Source of the DNA: Streptomyces xinghaiensis S187
Lineage (GTDB): Bacteria > Actinomycetota > Actinomycetes > Streptomycetales > Streptomycetaceae
NCBI RefSeq assembly: GCF_000220705.2
Contig: NZ_CP023202.1
Location: 5,176,501-5,240,500 of the forward strand
Length of the DNA stretch: 64,000 nucleotides
Reading direction: 5' to 3'
Below are positions 1 through 9,028 of the stretch, piece after piece (positions within the stretch are counted from its first letter, which is position 1; each line of letters starts with the position of its first letter). A program made the position numbers and the translations under genes. The notes beneath the pieces were generated by a model, which was not told the origin of the DNA, made no database searches, and worked only from the letters and a program-made list of their open reading frames with translations.

Positions 1-211
1 GCATCCTGCCCGCATCTCCGGAGTCCAGACATGGCCCGTGTGCCAACCCGGGCCGCTGCTTGTTTCGGAGGCCGGCCGCATCCGTGATCGGTGGCCACAC
101 CGATCGCGGACGCCCGCGGTTCCGCCCGGAAATCTCTCGCGCGGGACCCCGACGAACGTGAGGATCGACAAGCGGTGTCCGTGTCGGGCGTGCGGTGAAA
201 GGGAGACCACC

Positions 212-745
212 ATGATGGGTCGGGTGGCATTGCGGCGGATGGACGAGGCGAGCCTCGAAGGGCTCCTCGCCGTGGCCGTCGATGACGCGGCACCGGAGGA
301 GGTCATGCCTCCCGTGGCCGGGCCACCGGGATGGACGCCTGAACGGCAGGAAGCCTTCCGGGCTTGGCACCGCGCTCGGCGCGCCGGGCTCGCCGGCCCG
401 CTCCGGGAGTCCACCTACGCGATCATTCACGACGGGGAGACCGTGGGCGCGGCCCGCCTGGCAGTCCGCGGCAGCGGGGAAGCCCTCGAAACGGGTATGT
501 GGCTGGCCCGTTCCCAACGGGGCCGCGGAATCGGTACCGCCGTACTGCGCGTGCTTCTCGACGAAGCCGCCAGGGCCGGTGCACGAGTCGTCGTCGCGGA
601 CACCACAGCGCAGAACGCGGCGGCGCTCGCAGCGCTGCGCCGCAATGGCGCGACGCTGACCCCGAGCGAGGACACCGCTGATGTTCACGCCGAGTTGACG
701 CCGAGGGCGATCCCGTCGACTCCGCCTCCCACGGCGAGCCCGTGA
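212..745 (+). CDS. GNAT family N-acetyltransferase
   Basis: Predicted acyl-CoA-dependent N-acetyltransferase of 177 residues; the substrate is unknown. The acetyl-CoA binding motif A is visible as QRGRGIGTAVLRVLL (R-G-x-G-I-G-T form) at about residues 106-120, followed by a helix and the typical N-x-x-A-x-x-x-x-x-x-N-G segment (NAAALAALRRNGATL). The ATG ATG pair at 212/215 follows a purine-rich GAAAGGGAGA, so translation most likely starts here although the frame is open further upstream to about 38. The next gene lies about 190 bases downstream on the same strand. Family assignment is firm; function is not. Confidence 0.85.
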   Translation: MMGRVALRRMDEASLEGLLAVAVDDAAPEEVMPPVAGPPGWTPERQEAFRAWHRARRAGLAGPLRESTYAIIHDGETVGAARLAVRGSGEALETGMWLARSQRGRGIGTAVLRVLLDEAARAGARVVVADTTAQNAAALAALRRNGATLTPSEDTADVHAELTPRAIPSTPPPTASP

Positions 746-938
746 GGATGTCAGTCGACAGACCCGGGCGGGGCGCGCGGACGCCGCGCATCCGCCGTGG
801 GTGGGAGAGGCGCTGCGGGGGGTACCGTCCCAGTCCCGTCCACGCTTTTCCGGACGAGATGGTGCGATTGGGCGAGGTGGCGGCGGTGGCCGGAGCGATA
901 GGCTCTGTGCCGCAGACCGAGCGGAGTGGGAGAGTGCC

Positions 939-1295
939 GTGAGCAGTCAGCCGACCGAGAACGATGGCCCCATCATTCCCATGCCCTCGCTCACGCCGGA
1001 TGCCCTGCGGGAGGCTGTGGCGCACATCGTTCCGAGCCGTCTTCCGGAGCTCAACCGGCATCTTGCCCGGGCCGCGACGAACGCGCAGCGCACCAGCAGC
1101 CTCGGGCCTGTGCGTGCATTCACTCTGCACTGGGGCGCCATCGTCAACATCGAACGATGGCCGCAGCGCGCGGCGCGCTTCCACGCCTGCCAGGAGCGAG
1201 CCGCAGATCCGCTCGCCGACCCCGAGGAAGCGCGTTCCGCGGCCGCTGAGGTGGGCCGCATCCTTCGTGTGGCGAGTGAGGAACTGGAATCGTGA
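939..1295 (+). CDS. DUF6247 family protein, possible antitoxin
   Basis: A 118-residue protein that I recognise as the actinobacterial DUF6247 type: the body starts with an LTPDALREAVA segment, then VPSRLPELNRHLARAA and a hydrophobic FTLHWGAIVNIERWP core. It shows no membrane segment or enzyme motif. The GTG start at 939 is chosen because conserved-looking sequence begins there (VSSQPTEN); the frame is open upstream. Its TGA overlaps the GTG of the next gene (1292), a coupling typical of toxin-antitoxin pairs, so a role as antitoxin is an inference from context. The partner is frameshifted (next entry). Confidence 0.7.
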   Translation: MSSQPTENDGPIIPMPSLTPDALREAVAHIVPSRLPELNRHLARAATNAQRTSSLGPVRAFTLHWGAIVNIERWPQRAARFHACQERAADPLADPEEARSAAAEVGRILRVASEELES

Positions 1296-1539
1296 GTGAC
1301 GCCTGGGTCTGGGAGTACGACCCGGATGCCGAGCATGTCGTCGGCGGGCTCCCGGCGCACGTCGTCACAGAAGTCGAACGCCTCGCACGGGAGCTGGCCG
1401 TTCTCGGCCGCGACGCCGGCGAGGTCGGCGAGGGCGGTGCTCTGCGGACACTCGACTTCCTCGGTGCGGGCCTGCTCTGTTTCTGCCGGTGCCGAGTCGG
1501 CAGATGATCGTCGTGGTGCGGGTCACCTGGGCCGGCTGA
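1292..1539 (+). pseudogene. Frameshifted toxin-like gene downstream of DUF6247 protein
   Basis: The gene starts with GTG at 1292, overlapping the previous stop, and encodes MSDAWVWEYDPDAEHVVGG followed by a helical VVTEVERLARELAVLG stretch. In the starting frame it ends at 1507 with an atypical Cys/Arg-rich tail (CFCRCRVGR). From about 1480 another frame reads FLPVPSRQMIVVVRVTWAG and stops at 1539, with G or C at 17 of 19 third codon positions and the beta-strand-plus-Trp ending expected of a small RelE/ParE-like toxin. Loss of one base near 1477-1481 would explain this. The intact product would be about 82 residues. A sequencing error is the main alternative. The toxin assignment rests on context and general shape, not on a confirmed family match. 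Confidence 0.55.
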
Positions 1540-1590
1540 GCTGCGCTGACCGGTGCGTTCGTTCCCGGGCCCGTGGGCCGGTGGTCGCTG

Positions 1591-2763
1591 TCAGTCGACC
1601 AGGCCGAGGCGGGCCGCTCTGACGCCGGCCGCGAAGCGGCTCTCCACGCCGAGTTTCTCGACCAGTTGGGTCATCAGGCGGCGCAGGGTGCGTTCGGAGA
1701 TCCCCAGGCGGCGGGCGATGCTCTCGTCCTTGGCACCGGTGGCGAGGAGGGCGAGCACCTCGCGTTCCCGGGGGGTGTAGTCCCGGGCGGTCTGCGCCCG
1801 GCCGGCCGGGGCCCCGGGTGCGTGCGGGGAGGCGGCGGCCCAGCTGTGCTCGAAGACCTGGACGAAGCACGCGGCGATGAGGGAGCCGTGCAGGGCGACG
1901 TCTCCGCGGTCGCGGTCGGAGCCCAGACCGGCCCACATGACGGTGAGTTCCCGGTCGATGATCAGGAGGTAGAGCGGTACGGAGGTGGCGACGCGGACCT
2001 CGGCGCCGGCCTCCGCCACGCTCTCCACATAGCGGGCCGCGCCCGGCCGGCGCAGGGCGCTCGCCGAGACGAGCAGCCGGCAGGAGGCGCCCCGGGCGAG
2101 CAGCCGGAGATCGGTGACCAGGCTCTCCTCCAGCACCTCCGGTTCGGGGAAGGTGGTGCGCATGGCCAGCAGTTCGTGCCGGGTCAGCGGATGGAACTCG
2201 TCGACGCGCTTGCGCAGTTGGTCCCGGTCCGTGAAGAACTCGACGGGCACGGTGTCGTGTCCGTGCAGCCGGGGCGGCGGCAGCAGCCGTGTCACGTCCT
2301 CCACGGCCCTGAGGTCGCGCTGCAGGGTGGTGCAGGCGTCCGCCAGCCGCTCCCGGTAATCGGTGAGCAGTTCGACCACGGCCCGCTCAGGTGAACTGAC
2401 GCCTGCGCGGGAAGGATTGAGGAGACGGCGCTCGGTGAGCCAGCGGGTCACATCCTCGGGCAGGTCGTCCGCTGTGGCGTCGCCGGGGCTGCTGGGTTCC
2501 GTTCCGTCCGGCTCGGATTCCGTGCCGTCCGGCTCTGCCCCGCCCATCCCGGTGCTTGCCGGTTCCGTCCCCGGCGAGTCCCCGGCGGTGCCCGCCTGGC
2601 GCACCGTCAACTGCCGCAGCAGCGCGGCGTAGGCCGCCCGCGCTCTGGCCTCCGTGCCGCCGTCGGCAGGGGCGGCCGCGGCGCCGGGCGGGGGCTGCCC
2701 CCGTCCGGCGCGTGCGGCGTCCGGCCGGCCGGTGGGCCGGTCCTCTCCGGCAGACATGTGCAT
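1591..2763 (-). CDS. LuxR-type transcriptional regulator with TrmB/PLD-like sensor region
   Basis: A 390-residue regulator. The C-terminus (last ~60 residues) is a LuxR helix-turn-helix: YTPREREVLALLATGAKDES then IARRLGISERTLRRLMTQL and a closing VEKLGVES. The middle (~residues 120-310) resembles the actinobacterial LuxR proteins with a TrmB/phospholipase D-like regulatory region: a coiled helix, an FFTDRDQLRKRVDEF segment, then alternating strands ending in LYLLIIDRELTVMW. The first ~110 residues are Pro/Ala/Gly-rich and probably disordered. The start is ambiguous: ATG at 2763 or 2757, and the frame is open to 2805. It is divergent from the secreted protease at 3162; the intergenic region carries palindromes that could be its operators. 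Confidence 0.82.
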   Translation of the reverse strand: MHMSAGEDRPTGRPDAARAGRGQPPPGAAAAPADGGTEARARAAYAALLRQLTVRQAGTAGDSPGTEPASTGMGGAEPDGTESEPDGTEPSSPGDATADDLPEDVTRWLTERRLLNPSRAGVSSPERAVVELLTDYRERLADACTTLQRDLRAVEDVTRLLPPPRLHGHDTVPVEFFTDRDQLRKRVDEFHPLTRHELLAMRTTFPEPEVLEESLVTDLRLLARGASCRLLVSASALRRPGAARYVESVAEAGAEVRVATSVPLYLLIIDRELTVMWAGLGSDRDRGDVALHGSLIAACFVQVFEHSWAAASPHAPGAPAGRAQTARDYTPREREVLALLATGAKDESIARRLGISERTLRRLMTQLVEKLGVESRFAAGVRAARLGLVD

Positions 2764-2862
2764 GACGATAGGGCGCCCTGCCGTCTTTGCCAAAAAGTCG
2801 GACACCCCACACCGGTGAGCGGTGACTGGCCGGGACCGGTCATGCCTGATCTGGCCGGGGTC

Positions 2863-2892
2863 GGCTCACGGTAACCGGCGTTAACGTGAGCC
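2863..2892. promoter_or_regulatory. 13-bp interrupted palindrome (candidate operator)
   Basis: GGCTCACGGTAAC (2863-2875) and GTTAACGTGAGCC (2880-2892) are inverted repeats matching at 12 of 13 positions around a 4-base centre. The site lies about 100 bases upstream of the LuxR-type regulator start and about 270 upstream of the protease, so it is a candidate operator for either divergent gene. Confidence 0.45.
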
Positions 2893-2956
2893 GCACAGCG
2901 TCGGGTTACCGACGGTCCGGCGGTGTTCCCCAACCCTCCGGACCGCCGGCCGGCGT

Positions 2957-2997
2957 GCCGCGCCGCGCACGTTGTCCGGGAACGTGCGCGCCGCGGC
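2957..2997. repeat. Long inverted repeat (17-bp arms, one mismatch)
   Basis: Arms 2957-2973 and 2981-2997 pair with a single mismatch around a 7-base loop; the inner nine bases (GCGCACGTT / AACGTGCGC) pair perfectly. It could be a hairpin in the 5' leader of the protease mRNA, an attenuator, or a protein-binding site. It is followed by a further palindrome at 3005-3038. Confidence 0.5.
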
Positions 2998-3004
2998 GGC
3001 TCTT

Positions 3005-3038
3005 CCGCCCGTACGTGCGCTCGAGACCGTACGGGCGG
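3005..3038. repeat. 11-bp perfect inverted repeat upstream of protease
   Basis: CCGCCCGTACG (3005-3015) and CGTACGGGCGG (3028-3038) are perfect inverted repeats separated by 12 bases, about 125 bases upstream of the protease start. It may be an operator or a leader hairpin. Confidence 0.45.
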
Positions 3039-3161
3039 CCCTCCGCCGTGCCACCCCAGCACGGACGCCTGCCCGGACTCCCACGGTCCCTGCGGGTGCC
3101 GGAGCCATCCCCACAGCGGCGGCCACCCCTGCCGCCGCGAGACGAAAGGGTCTCTTCCGCC

Positions 3162-4325
<1,164 letters not shown>

Positions 4326-4587
4326 TTCCAACGGCTTCGTGATCGCGCCCCCTGATCGCGGCGCGTGACCCGTGATCCGTGGTCCCGGCGCCGCCGCCGC
4401 CGACGGAACCGGCGGCGGCGCCGGCCGCGCGGCCCGCGGCGGGACCGCCCGCCCTCCGCTCCGCACCCGTGGCCGCCACGGGAGCGCGGACCGGAGGGCG
4501 GGCGCCGTTGTTGCGGCCGGTCCGGCCCCGCCGGTTACCGTTCACCGGACGAGGCGACCGCACCGGCAGTACGAGGAGGACCCCGCC

Positions 4588-4911
4588 GTGGCCGACTTCC
4601 TGACCGTCATGACGACCACCGACAGCGCCGAGAAGGCCGAGGCCCTGGCGCGCGGAGCCGTGGAGGCGCGGGTGGCGGCGTGCGCGCAGATCAGCGCGCC
4701 GGTCACCTCCGTCTACCACTGGGACGGCGCGGTCGAGACGGCCCGCGAGTGGCAGGTGCTCTTCAAGACCGCGAGCGTCCGCTTCGGCGAACTGGAGACC
4801 TATATCCGGGGCGCCCACGACTACGACGTCCCCGAGATCATCGCCACCCCCGTCACCCAGGGCGGCGCCGACTACCTCTCCTGGATCGCGGCGGAGACGG
4901 CGTCCCGGTGA
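4588..4911 (+). CDS. cutA: Divalent cation tolerance protein CutA
   Basis: CutA family protein of 107 residues, a small trimeric protein of ferredoxin-like fold originally linked to copper tolerance; its exact function is unsettled. Family hallmarks are FLTVMTTTDSAEKAEALARG at the start, VAACAQISAPVTSVYHWDG in the middle and YDVPEIIATPVTQGGADYLSWI at the end. The GTG start at 4588 is preceded by GAGGAGGA (4573-4580). The TGA overlaps the GTG of the next gene, so the two are translationally coupled. Confidence 0.93.
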   Translation: MADFLTVMTTTDSAEKAEALARGAVEARVAACAQISAPVTSVYHWDGAVETAREWQVLFKTASVRFGELETYIRGAHDYDVPEIIATPVTQGGADYLSWIAAETASR

Positions 4912-5390
4912 GCCCGGGCGAGCCCCGGCCCGGCGAACCGGGGGACCGGAGCGCGCGGCTGCCCGTCTTCGTCTACGGCACCCTGCGCCCCGGCGGACGC
5001 CACCACACCCGCCTGCTGCGCGGCCGGACCGACCACGAGGAGCCCGCCCGGCTCCCGGGTGCCGCGCTCTACGAGGGGCCCGGCTTCCCGTACGCCGTCG
5101 AGGAGCCGGGCGGCGAGGTCCACGGCCACCTCATCGCGCCGCGCGCCGCCGACTACGGCGAACTGCTCGCCGGGCTGGACGCGTTGGAGGGCTACACGCC
5201 CGGGGAGCCCGCCACCTTCTACGAGCGGTGCGCGCGGGTTGTGCTGTGCGCCGACGGGCGGGCCGTGCGCGCCTGGGTGTACTTCGCGGCCGAGCCCGTG
5301 GCGCGCGGGCTGCGGGCCGGCGGCACCCGGGTCCCCGGCGGCCGCTGGCCGCCCGAGTGCGCGGAGCGCGGCGGCTCGGCGCGCGGCTGA
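4908..5390 (+). CDS. Gamma-glutamylcyclotransferase family protein
   Basis: A 160-residue protein of the AIG2/GGCT fold, which releases 5-oxoproline from gamma-glutamyl compounds in characterised members. The substrate-binding loop VFVYGTLRPGG is at about residues 20-30; LLAGLDALEGYTPGEP carries the usual D-x-x-E-G-Y segment, followed by the AWVYFAAEP strand. The GTG at 4908 overlaps the cutA stop. It is convergent with the nitrate reductase gene, and a GC-rich hairpin lies between them. The physiological substrate cannot be told from sequence. Confidence 0.85.
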   Translation: MSPGEPRPGEPGDRSARLPVFVYGTLRPGGRHHTRLLRGRTDHEEPARLPGAALYEGPGFPYAVEEPGGEVHGHLIAPRAADYGELLAGLDALEGYTPGEPATFYERCARVVLCADGRAVRAWVYFAAEPVARGLRAGGTRVPGGRWPPECAERGGSARG

Positions 5391-5417
5391 GGCCGGCGGC
5401 CGGGGGCGGGCGCGGCT

Positions 5418-5458
5418 CGGGGCGGCGGGGGAGCCGCCCGGGTCGCCCCGCCGCCCCG
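5418..5458. terminator. Hairpin between convergent genes
   Basis: CGGGGCGGCGGGG (5418-5430) pairs perfectly with CCCCGCCGCCCCG (5446-5458) over a 15-base loop. No T-run follows on either strand. Its place between the convergent cyclotransferase and nasA genes suggests a bidirectional terminator of the T-less kind common in streptomycetes. Confidence 0.5.
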
Positions 5459-5580
5459 GGCACTCGCCGCCCCGTGCACCGACCGGACCGTCCCCCACGG
5501 TGGTCCGGCACGGGCTTCCCGGCGGGCCGGCTGGGCGGTGCGGCGGTGCGGCGTGCGTCCGCATCACCCGCGCCGCCCGC

Positions 5581-7692
5581 CTACTGCCCGTCCGCCGCCT
5601 CCACCCGGACCGCGCAGACCTTGAACTCCGGCATCCGTGAGGTCGGGTCGAGCGCCGGATTCGTCAGGGTGTTCGCCCGGCCCTCGCCCGGCCAGTGGAA
5701 CGGCATGAAGACCGTGTCCTGCCGGATGTCGCGCGTCACCCGGGCCGGAGCGACCGCCCTGCCGCGCCGCGAGGTGACCGCCACCGCCTCGCCCTCCGCC
5801 ACGCCGATCCGCTCGGCCAGCCGCGGATGCAGCTCCACGAACGGTCCGGGCGCGGCGGCGTTCAGCTCGGCGACCCGCCGCGTCTGCGCCCCCGACTGGT
5901 ACTGGGCGACCACCCGCCCCGTCGTCAGGAACACCGGATACTCCTCGTCCGGCTCCTCGGCGGCGGGCCGGTGCGTCACGGGGACGAACCGGGCCCGGCC
6001 GTCCTCCGTCGCGAACCGCTCCAGGAAGAGCCGGCGCGTCCCCGGGTGCCCCTCGTCCGGGCAGGGCCAGAAGACGCCGTCCTCCTCGGCGATCCGCCGG
6101 TAGCTGATGCCGGAGTAGTCCGCGGGGCCGCCCGCCGACGCCCGCCGCAGCTCCTCGAACACCTCTTCGGGATCGATGGGGAAGCCCTTCTCCCGGCCCA
6201 TCCGCCGCGCCAGCCCGTGCAGCACGTGCAGGTCCGACCGCACGCCCGCCGGCGGATCGACCGCCTTGCGGCGCAGGATGACCCGGCCCTCCAGGTTGGT
6301 CGTCGTCCCCGTCTCCTCGGCCCACTGCGTCACCGGCAGCACCACGTCCGCCATGGCCGCCGTCTCCGACAGCACCACATCGGCCACCACCAGGAAGTCC
6401 AGCGCGGCGAACCGCTCGGCGACATGCGCGGCGCGCGGCGCGGACACCACGGGGTTCGACCCCATCAGCAGCAGCGACCGCACCTCGCCGCCCAGCGCGT
6501 CCAGCAGCTCGTACGCGCTGCGGCCCGGGCCCGGCAGGGACTCCGGATCGACACCCCAGACCCCCGCCACATGGGCGCGTGCCGCCGGGTCCACCAGCTT
6601 GCGGTAGCCGGGCAACTGGTCGGCCTTCTGGCCGTGTTCGCGCCCGCCCTGGCCGTTGCCCTGGCCGGTCAGGCAGCCGTAGCCGGACAGCGGGCGCCCG
6701 GCCCGGCCGGTGGCGAGGCAGAAGTTGATCCAGGCGCCCACCGTGTCGGTGCCCTTCGACTGCTGCTCCGGGCCGCGCGCCGTCAGCACCATGCCGCTCT
6801 CCGCGCCGCAGAACATGTCCACGGCCTCCCGGACCGCCGGCAGCGGCACGCCGGTGATCCGCTCCACCAGCTCGGGCCAGTGCGCCATCGCCGCCGAGCG
6901 GGCCTCCGGCCAGCCCGCCGTCCGCTCCGCCACGAACTCCTCGTCGACCCGGCCCTCGGCCACCACCAGGTGCAGCATCCCCAGCGCCAGCGCCAGGTCC
7001 GTGCCCGGGCGCGGCGCCAGATGGAGATCGGCCTGCTCGGCCGTCCGGGTGCGGCGCGGGTCGATGACGATCAGTTTGCCGCCGTTCTCCCGCAGCTCCC
7101 GCAGATAGCGCAGCGCGGGCGGCATCGTCTCGGCGAGGTTCGAGCCGACGAGGATGACGCAGCCGGTGCGGGCCACGTCCTCCAGCGGGAACGGAAGGCC
7201 CCGGTCCAGCCCGAAGGCGCGCTGGTGGGCGGCCGCCGCCGAGGACATGCAGAAGCGGCCGTTGTAGTCGATCTGCGAGGTGGCGAGCGCCACCCGGGCG
7301 AACTTGCCCAGCGCGTACGCCTTCTCGTTGGTCAGCCCGCCGCCGCCGAACACCCCGACGGCGTCCGGGCCGTGGGCCGCGCGGGTGCGGAGCAGCCCCT
7401 CGGCGGCCCGGTCCAGCGCCTCGTCCCAGCCCGCCGGGACCAGCTCGCCGTCCCGGCGCACCAGCGGCCCGGTGAGCCGCAGCCTCGGGTCGAGCACGGC
7501 GGCGGCGGTACGGCCCTTGCCGCAGAGCGCACCCCGGTTGACGGGGAACGCCTCCCGCTCCACCACCTCGGGCACCGCCCCGGGCCCGCCCGGCCGCAGC
7601 CCCATCCCGCACTGCAGGGCACAGTACGGGCAGTGGGTGTCGACGGCGGTGCGCCGGGGCGGGGCGGCGGCTGCCGGAAGCGTGGCACTCAT
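5581..7692 (-). CDS. nasA: Assimilatory nitrate reductase catalytic subunit (molybdopterin oxidoreductase)
   Basis: Cytoplasmic molybdenum enzyme of 703 residues, predicted to reduce nitrate to nitrite for assimilation. The N-terminal [4Fe-4S] ligands are Cys21, Cys24, Cys28 and Cys57 (HCPYCALQCGM and RGALCGKG). The segment LTGQGNGQGGREHGQKADQ is characteristic of NasA/NarB-type nitrate reductases, and a C-terminal molydopterin dinucleotide-binding domain begins near YPVFLTTGRVVAQYQSG. There is no twin-arginine signal, which fits a cytosolic enzyme. No nitrite reductase genes are adjacent, but a sirohydrochlorin chelatase, supplying siroheme for nitrite reductase, lies 1.3 kb away. It shares no operon partner: the nearest gene on its strand is about 190 bases upstream. 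Confidence 0.9.
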   Translation of the reverse strand: MSATLPAAAAPPRRTAVDTHCPYCALQCGMGLRPGGPGAVPEVVEREAFPVNRGALCGKGRTAAAVLDPRLRLTGPLVRRDGELVPAGWDEALDRAAEGLLRTRAAHGPDAVGVFGGGGLTNEKAYALGKFARVALATSQIDYNGRFCMSSAAAAHQRAFGLDRGLPFPLEDVARTGCVILVGSNLAETMPPALRYLRELRENGGKLIVIDPRRTRTAEQADLHLAPRPGTDLALALGMLHLVVAEGRVDEEFVAERTAGWPEARSAAMAHWPELVERITGVPLPAVREAVDMFCGAESGMVLTARGPEQQSKGTDTVGAWINFCLATGRAGRPLSGYGCLTGQGNGQGGREHGQKADQLPGYRKLVDPAARAHVAGVWGVDPESLPGPGRSAYELLDALGGEVRSLLLMGSNPVVSAPRAAHVAERFAALDFLVVADVVLSETAAMADVVLPVTQWAEETGTTTNLEGRVILRRKAVDPPAGVRSDLHVLHGLARRMGREKGFPIDPEEVFEELRRASAGGPADYSGISYRRIAEEDGVFWPCPDEGHPGTRRLFLERFATEDGRARFVPVTHRPAAEEPDEEYPVFLTTGRVVAQYQSGAQTRRVAELNAAAPGPFVELHPRLAERIGVAEGEAVAVTSRRGRAVAPARVTRDIRQDTVFMPFHWPGEGRANTLTNPALDPTSRMPEFKVCAVRVEAADGQ

Positions 7693-7881
7693 GCATGCCA
7701 GCCTGCGCCGCCCGTGTTACACCCCGCTCCCCGCCGGGTTACACGCCTCGGACGGAGACCTCAGCGCGGCCGGCGGGCCACCGTGAGGTTCCGGGGCGCG
7801 CCGCGCCCGGTGCGTCCTCGCCGGTGCCCCGGCCGCCCTGCCCGCGCTCGCGCGCCTGTGTGCGCCTGGCCCGCGCCCGCC

Positions 7882-8877
7882 CTACGGCGCCGGCGGGTCC
7901 GCGGGTTCCGCCGGGGCCAGGGCCTCCCGCACGCCCGGTTCCCGTGGGCCGAGGAAGTGCGGGTCCGGGCGGACCGCGGCGTCCAGCGCGGCCTTCGCCG
8001 CCGCGAGGACCTCCCGGGCCCCGCCCGCGTACCAGGTCACGTCGCGCCGCTCGGCCACGCCGACGCCGTACGCGTCGAGGCCCGCCGCCGCGCACAGCGC
8101 CAGCGCCCTGCGGATGTGGAAGCCCTGGGTGACGAGCACGGCGCGCTCCACGCCGAAGATCTTCTTCGCCCGGACGCAGGAGTCCCAGGTGTCGAACCCG
8201 GCGTAGTCGCTGACGATCCGGCCGTCCGGTACGCCGCGCGCCGTGAGGTAGGCGCGCATCGCGTCGGGCTCGTCGTAGTCCCGGGTGCTGTTGTCGCCCG
8301 TCACCAGCACCACCCGGACCGTGCCCGCCCCGTACAACTCGGCCGCCGCGTCGAGGCGGTGGGCCAGATACGGCGACGGGGCGCCGTCCCGCAGCCCGGC
8401 ACCGAAGACGACGGCCACCGGGGCGGGCGGGACGTCCGCGACGGTCCGCACCCGGTCGGAGCCGGCCGCCGTCATCCACGTCATCGGCAGCAGGCCCAGC
8501 ACACAGCCGAGCACGGCCGCTTGAACGAACCGCCGTCTGCCCCGGACCGAACGCGGGAGGCGGGGGACGGGGAACCGGAGGCCCGGGATCCGCGTGAACC
8601 GGGACGGTGCGGGACCCGGCCGCGGCGGGCGCCGCCCGGACCCGGACCCGGGCCAGGACGAAGACGAGGACGCGGACGACGACGGCGGCGAGCCCGGACG
8701 GCGCGGGGCCCCGCTCGCTCCGCCCCCGGTCCCGCGCTCCCGGTCACCGTCCTCGCTCTCGCCGTCCCCGCTCTCCCCGTCTCTCCGGAGACCCTCCGCC
8801 CGGCCCCGTACCGCCTTCACCGCGCCCCGCTCTCCCGCCGCCACCGGCCGCCCCCACCCCCGTCGTACGATCACCAC
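7882..8877 (-). CDS. SanA/YdcF family membrane protein (DUF218)
   Basis: A DUF218 domain protein of the SanA (vancomycin exclusion) / YdcF type, 331 residues as drawn. After one membrane segment (about residues 117-140, FVQAAVLGCVLGLLPMTWM) comes the domain: VAVVFGAGLRDGAPSPYLAHRLDAA, VVLVTGDNSTRDYDEPDAM, GVPDGRIVSDYAGFDTWDS and VLVTQGFHIRRALALC. E. coli SanA affects envelope permeability; the molecular activity is unknown. The first ~110 residues are Ser/Gly/Arg/Pro low complexity, unlike the short leader of relatives, so the GTG start at 8877 is uncertain. No in-frame ATG or GTG sits just before the membrane segment. Confidence 0.8.
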   Translation of the reverse strand: MVIVRRGWGRPVAAGERGAVKAVRGRAEGLRRDGESGDGESEDGDRERGTGGGASGAPRRPGSPPSSSASSSSSWPGSGSGRRPPRPGPAPSRFTRIPGLRFPVPRLPRSVRGRRRFVQAAVLGCVLGLLPMTWMTAAGSDRVRTVADVPPAPVAVVFGAGLRDGAPSPYLAHRLDAAAELYGAGTVRVVLVTGDNSTRDYDEPDAMRAYLTARGVPDGRIVSDYAGFDTWDSCVRAKKIFGVERAVLVTQGFHIRRALALCAAAGLDAYGVGVAERRDVTWYAGGAREVLAAAKAALDAAVRPDPHFLGPREPGVREALAPAEPADPPAP

Positions 8878-9028
8878 AACGCCCGGCGGGCGGGCACCGG
8901 TTCCCTCCGGACGGACACCGGCCGCTCCCGCGCCCCCTCACAGATCCCGCCCGCGCCGGTGAAGCAGCGGAAACCAGGCGTCATCACGGCGCAACGGCAC
9001 GGCAACGAGCGCCCGGCAGACTCGTCGC

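Noticed and set aside
1..211. Possible end of an upstream gene or longer N-terminus of the first acetyltransferase
   Set aside because: The frame is open but the sequence has no conserved features, and a good ribosome binding site precedes ATG 212.
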